Assembly: GCA_964517875.1 (NCBI GenBank)
Contig: CAZFEU010000046.1
Coordinates: 1 to 18,808 of the forward strand
DNA: 18,808 nucleotides
Source: JAJPXC01 sp964517875
Lineage (GTDB): Bacteria; Bacteroidota; Bacteroidia; Bacteroidales; Muribaculaceae
Direction of reading: 5' to 3'
In this document: in pieces, positions 1-6,322 of the stretch
How the letters are laid out: every line of letters begins with the position of its first letter
Numbering within the stretch: the first letter of the stretch is position 1
Made by a program: the position numbers and the translations under genes
Notes under the pieces: generated by a model
What the model saw: the letters and a program-made list of their open reading frames with translations, nothing else
Told to the model about the DNA's origin: nothing
Database searches by the model: none

Positions 1-68
1 GTCCCAACGTGGCCGGTGTGATCGGTTCGGCAGTAGCAGCCGGTGTGCTCCTCGGCTTCCTCGCCTGA
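1..68 (+). CDS. 3' end of an unidentified membrane protein (partial)
   Basis: The frame that starts at base 3 is open from the window edge to a TGA at 66-68. It encodes a tail rich in Gly, Ala, Val and Leu (ends GVLLGFLA), which reads as a C-terminal transmembrane helix. Of the other two plus frames, one stops early and the other gives an Arg/Cys-rich peptide, so this frame is the best candidate. A hairpin terminator follows about 45 bases later, which fits the end of a plus-strand transcript. The family cannot be named from 21 residues. Confidence 0.55.
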   Translation, partial: PNVAGVIGSAVAAGVLLGFLA

Positions 69-113
69 TAGTTGATTTATCTATGCCATTAAGGGTGTAG
101 AAAAATACAAATA

Positions 114-163
114 ATCGGTGCAATCATAACGTTAACAGCGTTTTGGTTGCACCGATATTTTTT
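114..163 (+). terminator. Rho-independent-type terminator after the partial upstream gene
   Basis: A perfect 10-bp stem pairs 114-123 (ATCGGTGCAA) with 147-156 (TTGCACCGAT). The loop contains a second short AACG/CGTT pairing, and the stem is followed by ATTTTTTAA. The position, just after the stop at 66-68 and before about 200 gene-free bases, fits termination. Confidence 0.7.
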
Positions 164-368
164 AATACGAGGCTTTCTTAAGAAATAATATGGGTTGTTA
201 AGGCGGTTGGATCTCATGAATAACTTGGATTGCGAATTTTAGATGTGACAATGCTGTCACAACTTGTGGGGCGCGGCAACTTAATTTGACGACGGTTTGT
301 TATAACTCCGTAATCGCCGAAGAAAAGAAGCGACAAAATAGTTAAATAGCAAATCAGATCGAACAACA
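164..368. other. Intergenic region upstream of the small hypothetical gene
   Basis: No gene is visible. The stretch is AT-rich and holds an inverted repeat at 244-261, listed separately. No convincing TAnnTTTG promoter box with a correctly spaced upstream TTG was found. The nearest match, TTAATTTG at 281-288, lacks a partner at the right distance. Confidence 0.5.
244..261. promoter_or_regulatory. Inverted repeat TGTGACA-N4-TGTCACA, candidate operator
   Basis: Two perfect 7-base arms (244-250 and 255-261) flank ATGC, about 107 bases before the start codon at 369. The arms resemble half-sites of CRP/FNR-type regulators, but the classical site is TGTGA-N6-TCACA whereas here the same pentamers are 8 bases apart. 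A binding site for a dimeric regulator or a short RNA hairpin are both possible. Confidence 0.35.
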
Positions 369-716
369 ATGATAACCAAGCAAGTAATAGAATCGATTTA
401 CAAGAAGTACAAGCGACGCCCCAAGAGCGTAGACATGCTCAATGTGGGTCTGCTGTTTGACCCATCGCTTGAGGCTCACAACATCTTTATTGACGACAAG
501 AACCTGGTGATAGGTTCACTTCCAGCCGACTCTCCTTTCCATGAGATACCGCTTGAGAGAATACATGCCATTCTCGAGTTTGAGCGCCATGTGGCCATCG
601 TGCTCCACTCATCGATAATATTCTTGCGCAAGGATAGCGACAAGGTTGATATTCACGTCAATCTCAAGGGGCCGTCGCTGCTTGATAAAATACGAATGTC
701 GTTTACCGCCATGTAA
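369..716 (+). CDS. Hypothetical protein, 115 aa
   Basis: I do not recognise this small soluble protein. It starts with a basic helix-like segment (about residues 1-18, with KKYKRRPKS) and continues as mixed alpha/beta sequence with alternating hydrophobic residues (AILEFERHVAIVLHSSIIFL, about 67-86). There is no signal peptide, transmembrane helix, cysteine cluster or catalytic signature. The codon usage and the sensible composition over its whole length support a real gene. It starts at ATG 369 with no Shine-Dalgarno, as is common in Bacteroidetes. It converges with rarA (stop at 803), with only 86 bases between the two stops and no clear shared terminator. It may be DNA- or RNA-associated because of the basic N-terminus, but that is only a guess. 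Confidence 0.75.
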   Translation: MITKQVIESIYKKYKRRPKSVDMLNVGLLFDPSLEAHNIFIDDKNLVIGSLPADSPFHEIPLERIHAILEFERHVAIVLHSSIIFLRKDSDKVDIHVNLKGPSLLDKIRMSFTAM

Positions 717-802
717 TAGCTGGGGGTTTGGTGTCGGAGATGTGAGGATTTGTTGCTTGATTAGATATACGTTTAGTGGGGGTCTTTAAAACTTAGTTGT
801 TC

Positions 803-2089
803 TTATTTGTTGTTACCCCAGCGCGAGCGCTGAAGATCGGCCAGCCGTAGCTCGGCGCTATTGTCGCATGGTTGCCAGAAGTGTTGATTGACAAGTGAGT
901 CGGGGAGGAATTGTTGACGCACGAAGTTGCCGGGATAATCGTGAGCATATTTATAATCGTGACCATACCCCATCTCTTTCATCAGTGATGTGGGCGCATT
1001 GCGTAGATGCAGTGGCACGGGTAGGTCGCCGGTCGATTTCACCGCGGCCAGCGCCCGGTCGATAGCCATGTAGGCAGAGTTGCCTTTAGGTGAAGTAGCG
1101 AGATAAATCGCACATTCGGCCAATGGAATTCGGCCCTCCGGCATTCCGATCTTTTTTATTACATCAAACGTGGTGTTGGCCAGAAGCAGGGCGTTGGGAT
1201 TGGCCAGGCCGATATCCTCGGCGGCAAGAATCACCATTCGCCGGGCAATAAACTCAGGATCTTCGCCCCCTGCAATCATCCTTGCGAGCCAGTAAACGGC
1301 TGCGTCGGGGTCGCTGCCTCGCATACTCTTGATGAAAGCCGATATAATGTCGTAATGCATCTCACCTTGCTTGTCGTAGGCGGCGGGATTTTCCTGCAGG
1401 CGCTCGGTCACCACTTTGTCGTTGATTATCATGGTTTCTCCGGCAGGGGTAGACTGCTCGAGCAACTCGAGAATGTTGAGCATCTTACGAGCATCACCGC
1501 CGGCGAAGCGAAACAGGGCGTCGGTCTGCTGAACATCAACGGCTCGTCGCGACAGCACCTCATCGTGGTTGAGGGTGTGATCGAGGAGCATTTGCAATTG
1601 TGAAGCCTCAAGGGGCCGCAGGGTGTATACCTGCGCTCTCGACAGCAGTGGGCGAATTACCTCAAACGACGGATTCTCGGTGGTGGCACCAATCAATGTG
1701 ACGATACCGCTCTCAACCGCCCCCAGTAGCGAGTCTTGCTGCGACTTGCTGAAACGGTGGATTTCATCGATGAATAATATAGGTCGTCCCTGCGAGAACA
1801 TGCTTCGGGCTTCGGTGGCGCAACGCTCTATCACTTCACGTACATCCTTTACGCCGGCGCTCACGGCGCTGAGGGTGTAGAATGGCGACTTTGTGGTGTT
1901 GGCTATTATGCGGGCCAGCGTTGTCTTGCCCACTCCGGGAGGACCCCAGAGAATGAACGAAGCGACTTTGCCCGACTCAATCATGCGGCGCAGTATGCAA
2001 TCGGGACCTACGAGATGCTCTTGGCCTATGTATTCGTCGAGGGTGCGAGGACGCATCCGCTCGGCCAGTGGAGGTAGTATCTTTTCCAT
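803..2089 (-). CDS. rarA: Replication-associated recombination protein A (RarA/MgsA), AAA+ ATPase
   Basis: This cytoplasmic AAA+ ATPase of the RarA/MgsA/WRNIP1 family acts at stalled replication forks; relatives are tetramers that interact with SSB. The 428-aa length is normal. Visible motifs are the family opening PLAERMRPRTLDEYIGQ, Walker A GPPGVGKTT (about 49-57), Walker B ILFIDEIHRF (104-113), sensor 1 GATTENPSF (134-142), an arginine-finger LLSR (148-151), sensor 2 GDARKMLN (198-205), and the MgsA C-terminal domain with KSMRGSDPDAAVYWLARM and AAEDIGLANP. ATG at 2089 is preferred over an in-frame GTG at 2098, because homologues usually begin just before the PLAERMRP segment. It is monocistronic, converges with the 115-aa gene and diverges from the operon that starts near 2238. 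Confidence 0.96.
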   Translation of the reverse strand: MEKILPPLAERMRPRTLDEYIGQEHLVGPDCILRRMIESGKVASFILWGPPGVGKTTLARIIANTTKSPFYTLSAVSAGVKDVREVIERCATEARSMFSQGRPILFIDEIHRFSKSQQDSLLGAVESGIVTLIGATTENPSFEVIRPLLSRAQVYTLRPLEASQLQMLLDHTLNHDEVLSRRAVDVQQTDALFRFAGGDARKMLNILELLEQSTPAGETMIINDKVVTERLQENPAAYDKQGEMHYDIISAFIKSMRGSDPDAAVYWLARMIAGGEDPEFIARRMVILAAEDIGLANPNALLLANTTFDVIKKIGMPEGRIPLAECAIYLATSPKGNSAYMAIDRALAAVKSTGDLPVPLHLRNAPTSLMKEMGYGHDYKYAHDYPGNFVRQQFLPDSLVNQHFWQPCDNSAELRLADLQRSRWGNNK

Positions 2090-2103
2090 ATTCTCCACAA
2101 AGT

Positions 2104-2119
2104 TACATCAATTGATGTA
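2104..2119. repeat. 16-base perfect palindrome in the rarA 5' leader
   Basis: TACATCAATTGATGTA is a perfect palindrome 15 bases upstream of the rarA ATG, between its predicted transcription start (about 2159) and the start codon. It could be an operator or a weak RNA hairpin that limits rarA translation. No known regulator site is recognised. Confidence 0.5.
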
Positions 2120-2165
2120 GCTTGTGATGCTCACTGATGTTAATAGAATTTAATAAATTATTTGG

Positions 2166-2197
2166 CAAATTTACGGGAGCACACTTTTTTGATAAAC
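2166..2197 (-). promoter_or_regulatory. Predicted rarA promoter
   Basis: On the minus strand the -7 box is TAAATTTG (complement of 2166-2173), an exact match to TAnnTTTG. A GTTT-like -33 element (complement of 2194-2197) lies 20 bases upstream. Transcription would start near 2159, giving a leader of about 70 bases that includes the 2104-2119 palindrome. Confidence 0.55.
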
Positions 2198-2223
2198 AGG
2201 CTATGGATTAAAAGAAAAATTAC

Positions 2224-2231
2224 TAACTTTA
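2224..2231 (+). promoter_or_regulatory. Possible -7 box for the small membrane protein/PstS-like/TPR operon
   Basis: TAACTTTA matches TAnnTTTG except for the last base. The expected -33 position (about 2202-2206, TATGG) is a poor match. If used, transcription would begin near 2238, directly at the start of the structured element at 2243-2285, leaving a leader of about 130 bases. Confidence 0.35.
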
Positions 2232-2242
2232 CCTCGCATTAA

Positions 2243-2285
2243 CTACACCCTGAGAAAGGTGACAATCCGGGTGAACCTTATGTAG
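2243..2285 (+). promoter_or_regulatory. Structured 5' leader element with possible pseudoknot
   Basis: A closing stem pairs CTACA (2243-2247) with TGTAG (2281-2285). Inside it CCC (2248-2250) can pair with GGG (2269-2271), while AAGGT (2256-2260) is complementary to ACCTT (2275-2279). The last two pairings interleave, so together they form a pseudoknot. A competing hairpin pairs CACC (2246-2249) with GGTG (2258-2261). It lies 85 bases before the first start codon of the operon. It could be a cis-regulatory RNA, but no known riboswitch consensus is matched. Confidence 0.35.
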
Positions 2286-2369
2286 CTGTGAAGTGTTAAA
2301 TTCATAAATAACCGATGGAATTGTATCATCAAATCAAATTTAAGAATTTAACGTTTTAACTAATAGATT

Positions 2370-2663
2370 ATGAAAGAGATAAACGACACAACCGCTAAGA
2401 CTCGCGAAAATGACAATGTGGTTACCTCAAGCCGCAAAGTTGCAGAAAAATCGTCGGGCGTAAATTGGTCGACGGTGTTTAAGTCGGTATTTGCCATTTT
2501 CATGGTGATAGTTTATGTGGGAATGGGCATTTTGCTGTTCCTGAACTTCTTCCAGTGGGATGCAGCTTGGAGTTGGCTCCGCTGGGTAGGTGGCGGAATT
2601 TTCGTCCTCTATGGTATATGGCGCGCATATCGCCAATTTGCGGGTGTTGACACTCAACAGTAA
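2370..2663 (+). CDS. Small two-helix inner-membrane protein, 97 aa, unknown function
   Basis: I do not recognise a named family. The first 36 or so residues are polar and charged (KEINDTTAKTRENDN), with no signal peptide. Two hydrophobic segments follow at about 37-60 (VFAIFMVIVYVGMGILLFLNFF) and 68-86 (SWLRWVGGGIFVLYGIWRA), so the protein is predicted to be a small inner-membrane hairpin with both ends in the cytoplasm. The start is ATG 2370. It is the first gene of an apparent operon: its stop at 2661-2663 lies only 17 bases before the PstS-like lipoprotein start. The tight spacing suggests a job together with that protein, but nothing in the sequence shows what it is. Confidence 0.75.
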   Translation: MKEINDTTAKTRENDNVVTSSRKVAEKSSGVNWSTVFKSVFAIFMVIVYVGMGILLFLNFFQWDAAWSWLRWVGGGIFVLYGIWRAYRQFAGVDTQQ

Positions 2664-2680
2664 CTTTCAAGACTTTGAAG

Positions 2681-3676
2681 ATGAAAAAGTATAGCATCTT
2701 GCTGTCGTTCTGCCTCGTATGGGCATTGGCCTTCACCGGTTGTACCAAATATGGTCCGAAAACCGGTGGAGTCGCCGTTTTTGCCTGTGATGAGACTATG
2801 GAGAACATAGTCCAACAGGAAATTGAGGTGTTTGAGGACCAATATCCTCAACAGAATATACTCCCGTATTATATCAGCGAGCACGATTGTATTGACTCGT
2901 TGCTTCACGGTAGTATTCAGGGGGCGGTGATAACACGTCAGCTCACCGAACAAGAGCTTAATTACCTCAAAAGTCAGAAACGCACCCCCTACCAGCAGCA
3001 GATAGCAGTAGATGCAATAGCCTTGGTGGTCAATCCGTCAAACCCTATCGAGAATATATCAGTAGGTGAACTGGCCGAGATTTTATCTGGCGACGTGACT
3101 TCGTGGGACAATGTGGTGCCAGGTAGTGAAGGCAATATTATGGTTGTCTTTGACAATCAGGGCTCAAGCACTGCCAACTACATGCGCAACGAAGTACTCG
3201 GCGGTAAACCCTTTGGCGCCAATGTTTATGCCGAGGATGTCACATCCAGTGTGTTTGATGTGGTAAAGAAGCACAAAAATGCAATAGGAGTGATAGGCGT
3301 GGCATGGCTGACAAGTGACCTGAAACGCCCAAAGCTCGACATCAAGGAGCGTGTGGAGATGCTGGAACGCAACGACACAACACTGCTCGAAACAACCGGT
3401 GAAGATTTTATTGACGATGTGAAGATCGTGCCGGTGCGCTCCGACGACTCACTTGTGGCATATTATCCATATCAGCAAAATATTTATGAAGGCACTTACC
3501 CCTTATATCGACCCATCTACATGGTGTCGCTTGGTGTGCCCGGAACTACCGCCCATAGCTTCTACTCATTTGTCACAGGCAAATTGGGTCAAAAGCTGAT
3601 TCTGACAACCGGTATACTGCCAGCCCGTCTCAAGCGTTGGGATGTGTGGGACACAAGCACCGGTGCTTCGAATTGA
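2681..3676 (+). CDS. PstS-like phosphate-binding lipoprotein (PBP_like_2 superfamily)
   Basis: This is a periplasmic substrate-binding lipoprotein of the PstS group. With ATG 2681 as start, the N-terminus (MKKYSILLSFCLVW...AFTGC) is a lipoprotein signal peptide with lipobox FTGC and Cys21 as acylation site. An upstream TTG at 2675 is in frame but would only add two residues. Residues 30-331 have the PBP_like_2 pattern: a first strand VAVFACDE, then VDAIALVVNPSNP (about 110-122), LAEILSGDVTSWDNV (131-145), a Ser/Thr-rich ligand-loop candidate DNQGSSTANY (158-167), and NAIGVIGVAWL. No pstC, pstA or pstB gene is nearby, so it is an orphan binding protein. In Bacteroidales, similar proteins often sit by TonB/ExbB and TPR genes; here the TPR gene follows 49 bases later. 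The ligand is inferred. Confidence 0.85.
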   Translation: MKKYSILLSFCLVWALAFTGCTKYGPKTGGVAVFACDETMENIVQQEIEVFEDQYPQQNILPYYISEHDCIDSLLHGSIQGAVITRQLTEQELNYLKSQKRTPYQQQIAVDAIALVVNPSNPIENISVGELAEILSGDVTSWDNVVPGSEGNIMVVFDNQGSSTANYMRNEVLGGKPFGANVYAEDVTSSVFDVVKKHKNAIGVIGVAWLTSDLKRPKLDIKERVEMLERNDTTLLETTGEDFIDDVKIVPVRSDDSLVAYYPYQQNIYEGTYPLYRPIYMVSLGVPGTTAHSFYSFVTGKLGQKLILTTGILPARLKRWDVWDTSTGASN

Positions 3677-3725
3677 GATATAAACAACCAATCATTAACA
3701 TAATAAATCTAAATAGAATAACGCA

Positions 3726-5369
3726 ATGAGAATTAAAACGTTAAGCGCCATGCTACTGGCGGGCGCAGCCGCAATGTCGGCTCAGGGCTATCAGGATGGC
3801 GTTGACTACTACAACGCTAACTATCCCGACGAAGCTCAAATTATCCTTGACCGCACATTCAACGATGCTTCAACTGATAAAGCCGTAGCCAACTACTATC
3901 TCGGGCAGCTGGCATTTGACAACGGCAACCTGGCTAAGGCTGCTAAGTACTATAAGGATGGTGTAGCTGCTAATGCCGATTGTCCTTACAACTATATCGG
4001 CCTCGGTGCCATTGACCTGAAAAATGGGAATAAAAAGGAAGCCGAGGACAACTTCAAACGTGCACAAAGTATTGACAAGAAGGATGCCGAAGTGCTCACG
4101 ATGATAGCTCGCGTGTACTACAACACCAATCCTCAGCTCTACGATAAAGAAATAGCCAAATACCTCGAGAAGGCATCAAAATTAGATATCAAGGAGCCCA
4201 CAATATATATTCTTCAAGCCGACATGGTGAAGGCTCAGGATGTGGGCGATGCAGCCGGTAAATATGAAACCGCTATGGACTTTGACCGCGAGGCCGACAA
4301 AAACGGTAATGTGGAGATAGTTCACCCCGAGGCTTATATCAAGTATGCCAAGCTCTATGAGAACATTAACCCACAGTACAGTATTGAGCGTCTGAAAGAG
4401 CTCCTCGAGGTGGAGCCTAACTCAGCTATGGCTCAACGCGAGCTTGCCGAGGCATACTATGCCAACCGCTTCTATACCCCCGCGGCCGAGCAGTATGGCA
4501 CATACATCAAGAATCCCAATTCATTCCAGAAAGACCGCCAGCGTTATGTAGGCCTTCTCAACTTCGGTAAAAAGTATCAGGAGTCATATGATCTGGCCAA
4601 CCAGATCCTTGCTGAGGACCCGGGCAACATCTATATGGAGCGAATGAAATTCCTTGACATGGTTGACATGAAGAATTACGAGCAGGCTGTAAAGGATGCA
4701 GAGGTATTCTTCGCCAATCCTAAGGCCAAGGATAAGTTCATAGCTAACGACTATGTGCAGTATGGTACCGCACTTCAGGCGCTTGGTCAGGACTCGTTGG
4801 CCCTGATTCAGATGGCAGCAGCCGTTGAGATTGCTCCTGAGGAAAGTAAGGCCGACATGCTCCGCAATCTCTCAGAGGGCCAGTCGAAAGCAAAGATGTA
4901 TAAGGAGGCCGCTGCCAGCCAGCAACAACTTATCGATATGGGCAACGCATCGGTCAACGACATGTTCAATCTTGCCCGCCGTTACCAGGATGTGGCCGCC
5001 AGCTCAATGAATGATGAGGCTGAACGTATTGCAGCCGCCGAAAAAGGTCTGATTGCAATTGATGAGTGCATAGCACGTGTGCCCGACAACTTCCAGCTTC
5101 CTTACACCAAGGGTATGCTGCTGATGCTCAAAGACATGAAGGGTACACCCGAATCTACAGCAGCGTTTGAGGCTACTGTGAACCTTATCGACCAGGATCC
5201 CGACAACAAAGCACGCCGCGCTTCTACTTACAAGCGCTGCAACAGCTATATCGGTGATTATTATCGCGCGGTAAAGGAGAATGATAAAGCTCTTGAGGCT
5301 TATAGCAAGGCTCTCGAAGTAGCTCCCGATGATGCTAATCTGCAGAATGCGGTAAATAGCTTGAAATAA
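3726..5369 (+). CDS. Secreted tetratricopeptide-repeat protein, 547 aa
   Basis: A Sec signal peptide (MRIKTLSAMLLAGAAAMSA, probable cleavage after Ala19) is followed by TPR-type helical repeats over almost the whole protein. The clearest units are about 22-125 (AVANYYLGQLAFDNGNLAKAAKYYKDG; YIGLGAIDLKNGNKKEAEDNFKRA) and the last about 50 residues (YIGDYYRAVKENDKALEAYSKALEVAPDD). It is probably a periplasmic scaffold for protein-protein contact and shows no enzymatic motif. It follows the PstS-like gene by 49 bases without an evident promoter between them, so it is probably co-transcribed. The pairing is similar to arrangements near TonB-ExbBD genes in Bacteroidales, where such proteins may support envelope energisation or uptake, but its exact role is unknown. 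Confidence 0.88.
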   Translation: MRIKTLSAMLLAGAAAMSAQGYQDGVDYYNANYPDEAQIILDRTFNDASTDKAVANYYLGQLAFDNGNLAKAAKYYKDGVAANADCPYNYIGLGAIDLKNGNKKEAEDNFKRAQSIDKKDAEVLTMIARVYYNTNPQLYDKEIAKYLEKASKLDIKEPTIYILQADMVKAQDVGDAAGKYETAMDFDREADKNGNVEIVHPEAYIKYAKLYENINPQYSIERLKELLEVEPNSAMAQRELAEAYYANRFYTPAAEQYGTYIKNPNSFQKDRQRYVGLLNFGKKYQESYDLANQILAEDPGNIYMERMKFLDMVDMKNYEQAVKDAEVFFANPKAKDKFIANDYVQYGTALQALGQDSLALIQMAAAVEIAPEESKADMLRNLSEGQSKAKMYKEAAASQQQLIDMGNASVNDMFNLARRYQDVAASSMNDEAERIAAAEKGLIAIDECIARVPDNFQLPYTKGMLLMLKDMKGTPESTAAFEATVNLIDQDPDNKARRASTYKRCNSYIGDYYRAVKENDKALEAYSKALEVAPDDANLQNAVNSLK

Positions 5370-5394
5370 TAGATAGGTAATATCTCTTACTCCA

Positions 5395-5480
5395 GGAGGG
5401 GGTATTGAAGGGATAGGCTGCCCTGCGATTGGGCGATTGATTTTTAGCCTGTGCCTGAGATACGCCCTCCGGTTGTTTTT
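5395..5480 (+). terminator. Three-tier nested hairpin followed by a U-rich tract
   Basis: The outer stem pairs 5395-5406 with 5459-5470 (12 positions, one mismatch, one G-U). A middle stem pairs 5413-5419 with 5446-5452 (one G-U). An inner hairpin pairs GCCC 5420-5423 with GGGC 5431-5434. TTGTTTTT follows at 5473-5480. It lies 26 bases after the TPR stop, so it is probably the operon terminator, though the nesting is more elaborate than usual. Its U tract overlaps the -33 element of the next promoter. Confidence 0.65.
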
Positions 5481-5502
5481 ATCAAAATAAGTTTTATCTT
5501 TG
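5473..5502 (+). promoter_or_regulatory. Promoter for the 134-aa secreted protein
   Basis: TTG at 5473-5475, then 19 bases, then TATCTTTG at 5495-5502 match the Bacteroidetes vegetative promoter (-33 TTG/TTTG, -7 TAnnTTTG). Transcription would begin near 5509, about 28 bases before the ATG. Confidence 0.75.
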
Positions 5503-5536
5503 TGTCAAATAATTTTCAACACATAAATCAATTATT

Positions 5537-5941
5537 ATGAAACTTAAAGCATTATTAGTGGCTGTGGCGATGGCATTCGTTTCGGCTTTTACAACGCAAG
5601 CCCAATCACAGTCCGAAATTGACAACGTTATGACCGAGGTGGCATCGCAAATGAATCAGCAGCTTGCCGGAGAAGCGGGTATCGAGAGCGTTTCTTACGA
5701 CAAGGCGACACACGGTGTATACGTCAACCTCGATAAATCTCTGATTGAAACTGTCGAGGCAGCTTCCTTGCCGCGGACGACAATAAAAGAAAATATGCTT
5801 ATAGGAATGATAGAAGAAGGAGGCTCAGATATGAAGCAGATGGTGCAAATGCTGAACCAGCTTAACGTTAAATTCGGCATTCGTTATACTTACCAGGGTA
5901 AGCGATACACCGACCTGTTCTATCCCTCCGATTTCAAATAA
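5537..5941 (+). CDS. Small secreted hypothetical protein, 134 aa
   Basis: A Sec signal peptide covers about residues 1-22 (MKLKALLVAVAMAFVSAFTTQA, cleavage probably before Gln23). The mature part of about 110 residues is polar and mixed alpha/beta, with no cysteine and no lipobox, so it is probably a soluble periplasmic or secreted protein. It ends GIRYTYQGKRYTDLFYPSDFK, a strand-rich aromatic tail. I do not recognise the family. It has its own promoter (5473-5502) and its own terminator (5984-6020), so it is an independent single-gene unit, which may mean it is well expressed. Confidence 0.82.
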   Translation: MKLKALLVAVAMAFVSAFTTQAQSQSEIDNVMTEVASQMNQQLAGEAGIESVSYDKATHGVYVNLDKSLIETVEAASLPRTTIKENMLIGMIEEGGSDMKQMVQMLNQLNVKFGIRYTYQGKRYTDLFYPSDFK

Positions 5942-5983
5942 TAGAGGACACGTGTCACACAAAATAGAGGTCTGAAAAAGCCA

Positions 5984-6020
5984 ACGCCCCTGACTCATCA
6001 CGAGCGGGGGCGTCGTTTAT
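5984..6020 (+). terminator. Terminator of the 134-aa secreted protein gene
   Basis: The stem ACGCCCC (5984-5990) pairs with GGGGCGT (6007-6013). The loop contains an inner CTC/GAG pairing (5994-5996 with 6002-6004), and CGTTTAT follows. It lies 43 bases after the stop codon. Confidence 0.75.
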
Positions 6021-6322
6021 AATACGTAAAAGATAGTCTTTATGCTTGTCTCTTGTGCTGTTTGTCTATATGACGTTTTAGAATCCGCTTGGTTTAATCC
6101 CTTCTCCTGTGTTTAACATATATTAACACTTAGCTTGGGTTAAGGTCGCTATTCGGCTATCCTTGTCATGATAAGTGTTTGAAAAGTAGGGACGTAGGGC
6201 TCGAACGTCCAAGGATATGAACAGCCAACCTTATTGAGGCGGCCACACGAACCGTGAGCCCGCTTCAATTATCTTAAAAATCTTAAAGCATACACCCTTA
6301 ATGGTCACTGTATTAAGGGTAG
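6021..6322. other. Gene-free, hairpin-rich intergenic region
   Basis: There is no credible ORF in 302 bases. Four potential hairpins follow in series: 6125-6132 with 6172-6179 (8 bp, plus inner AAGG/CCTT), 6190-6194 with 6206-6210 (5 bp), 6233-6242 with 6260-6269 (10 pairs in plus-strand RNA, continued by an inner CACG/CGTG), and 6294-6302 with 6312-6320 (9 bp). The last is probably the terminator of the phosphatase gene on the minus strand. The other three could be part of a non-coding RNA. No standard promoter box was found for either strand. Confidence 0.45.
6294..6320 (-). terminator. Hairpin directly after the phosphatase stop codon
   Basis: ACCCTTAAT (6294-6302) and ATTAAGGGT (6312-6320) form a perfect 9-bp stem with a 9-base loop, starting 2 bases past the minus-strand stop at 6323-6325. 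The tract after it on the minus strand (GTATGCTTTAAGATTTTT) is only moderately U-rich, so termination efficiency is uncertain. Confidence 0.55.

Noticed and set aside
86..99. A 14-base sequence CCATTAAGGGTGTA that recurs inverted at 6291-6304
   Set aside because: One chance match of this length is expected in a window of this size, and no further copies were seen.
1355..2120. Several plus-strand ORFs antisense to rarA
   Set aside because: They are shadows of the rarA reading frame; none has a plausible promoter or protein pattern.
2250..2290. CTGAGA and GTGAACCTTA in the leader, reminiscent of a TPP (thiamine) riboswitch
   Set aside because: The conserved upstream GGGGTGC part and the downstream GGTAATGCCAGCG-type part are missing, the spacing is wrong and the downstream genes are not thiamine genes.
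6187..6206. On the minus strand, TTCGAGCCCTAC followed by GTCCCTAC looks like a tRNA T-loop and acceptor 3' strand, as left by an integrated element
   Set aside because: The 5' T-stem does not pair, no anticodon or D arm is present and there is no integrase or second copy in the window. At most a remnant.
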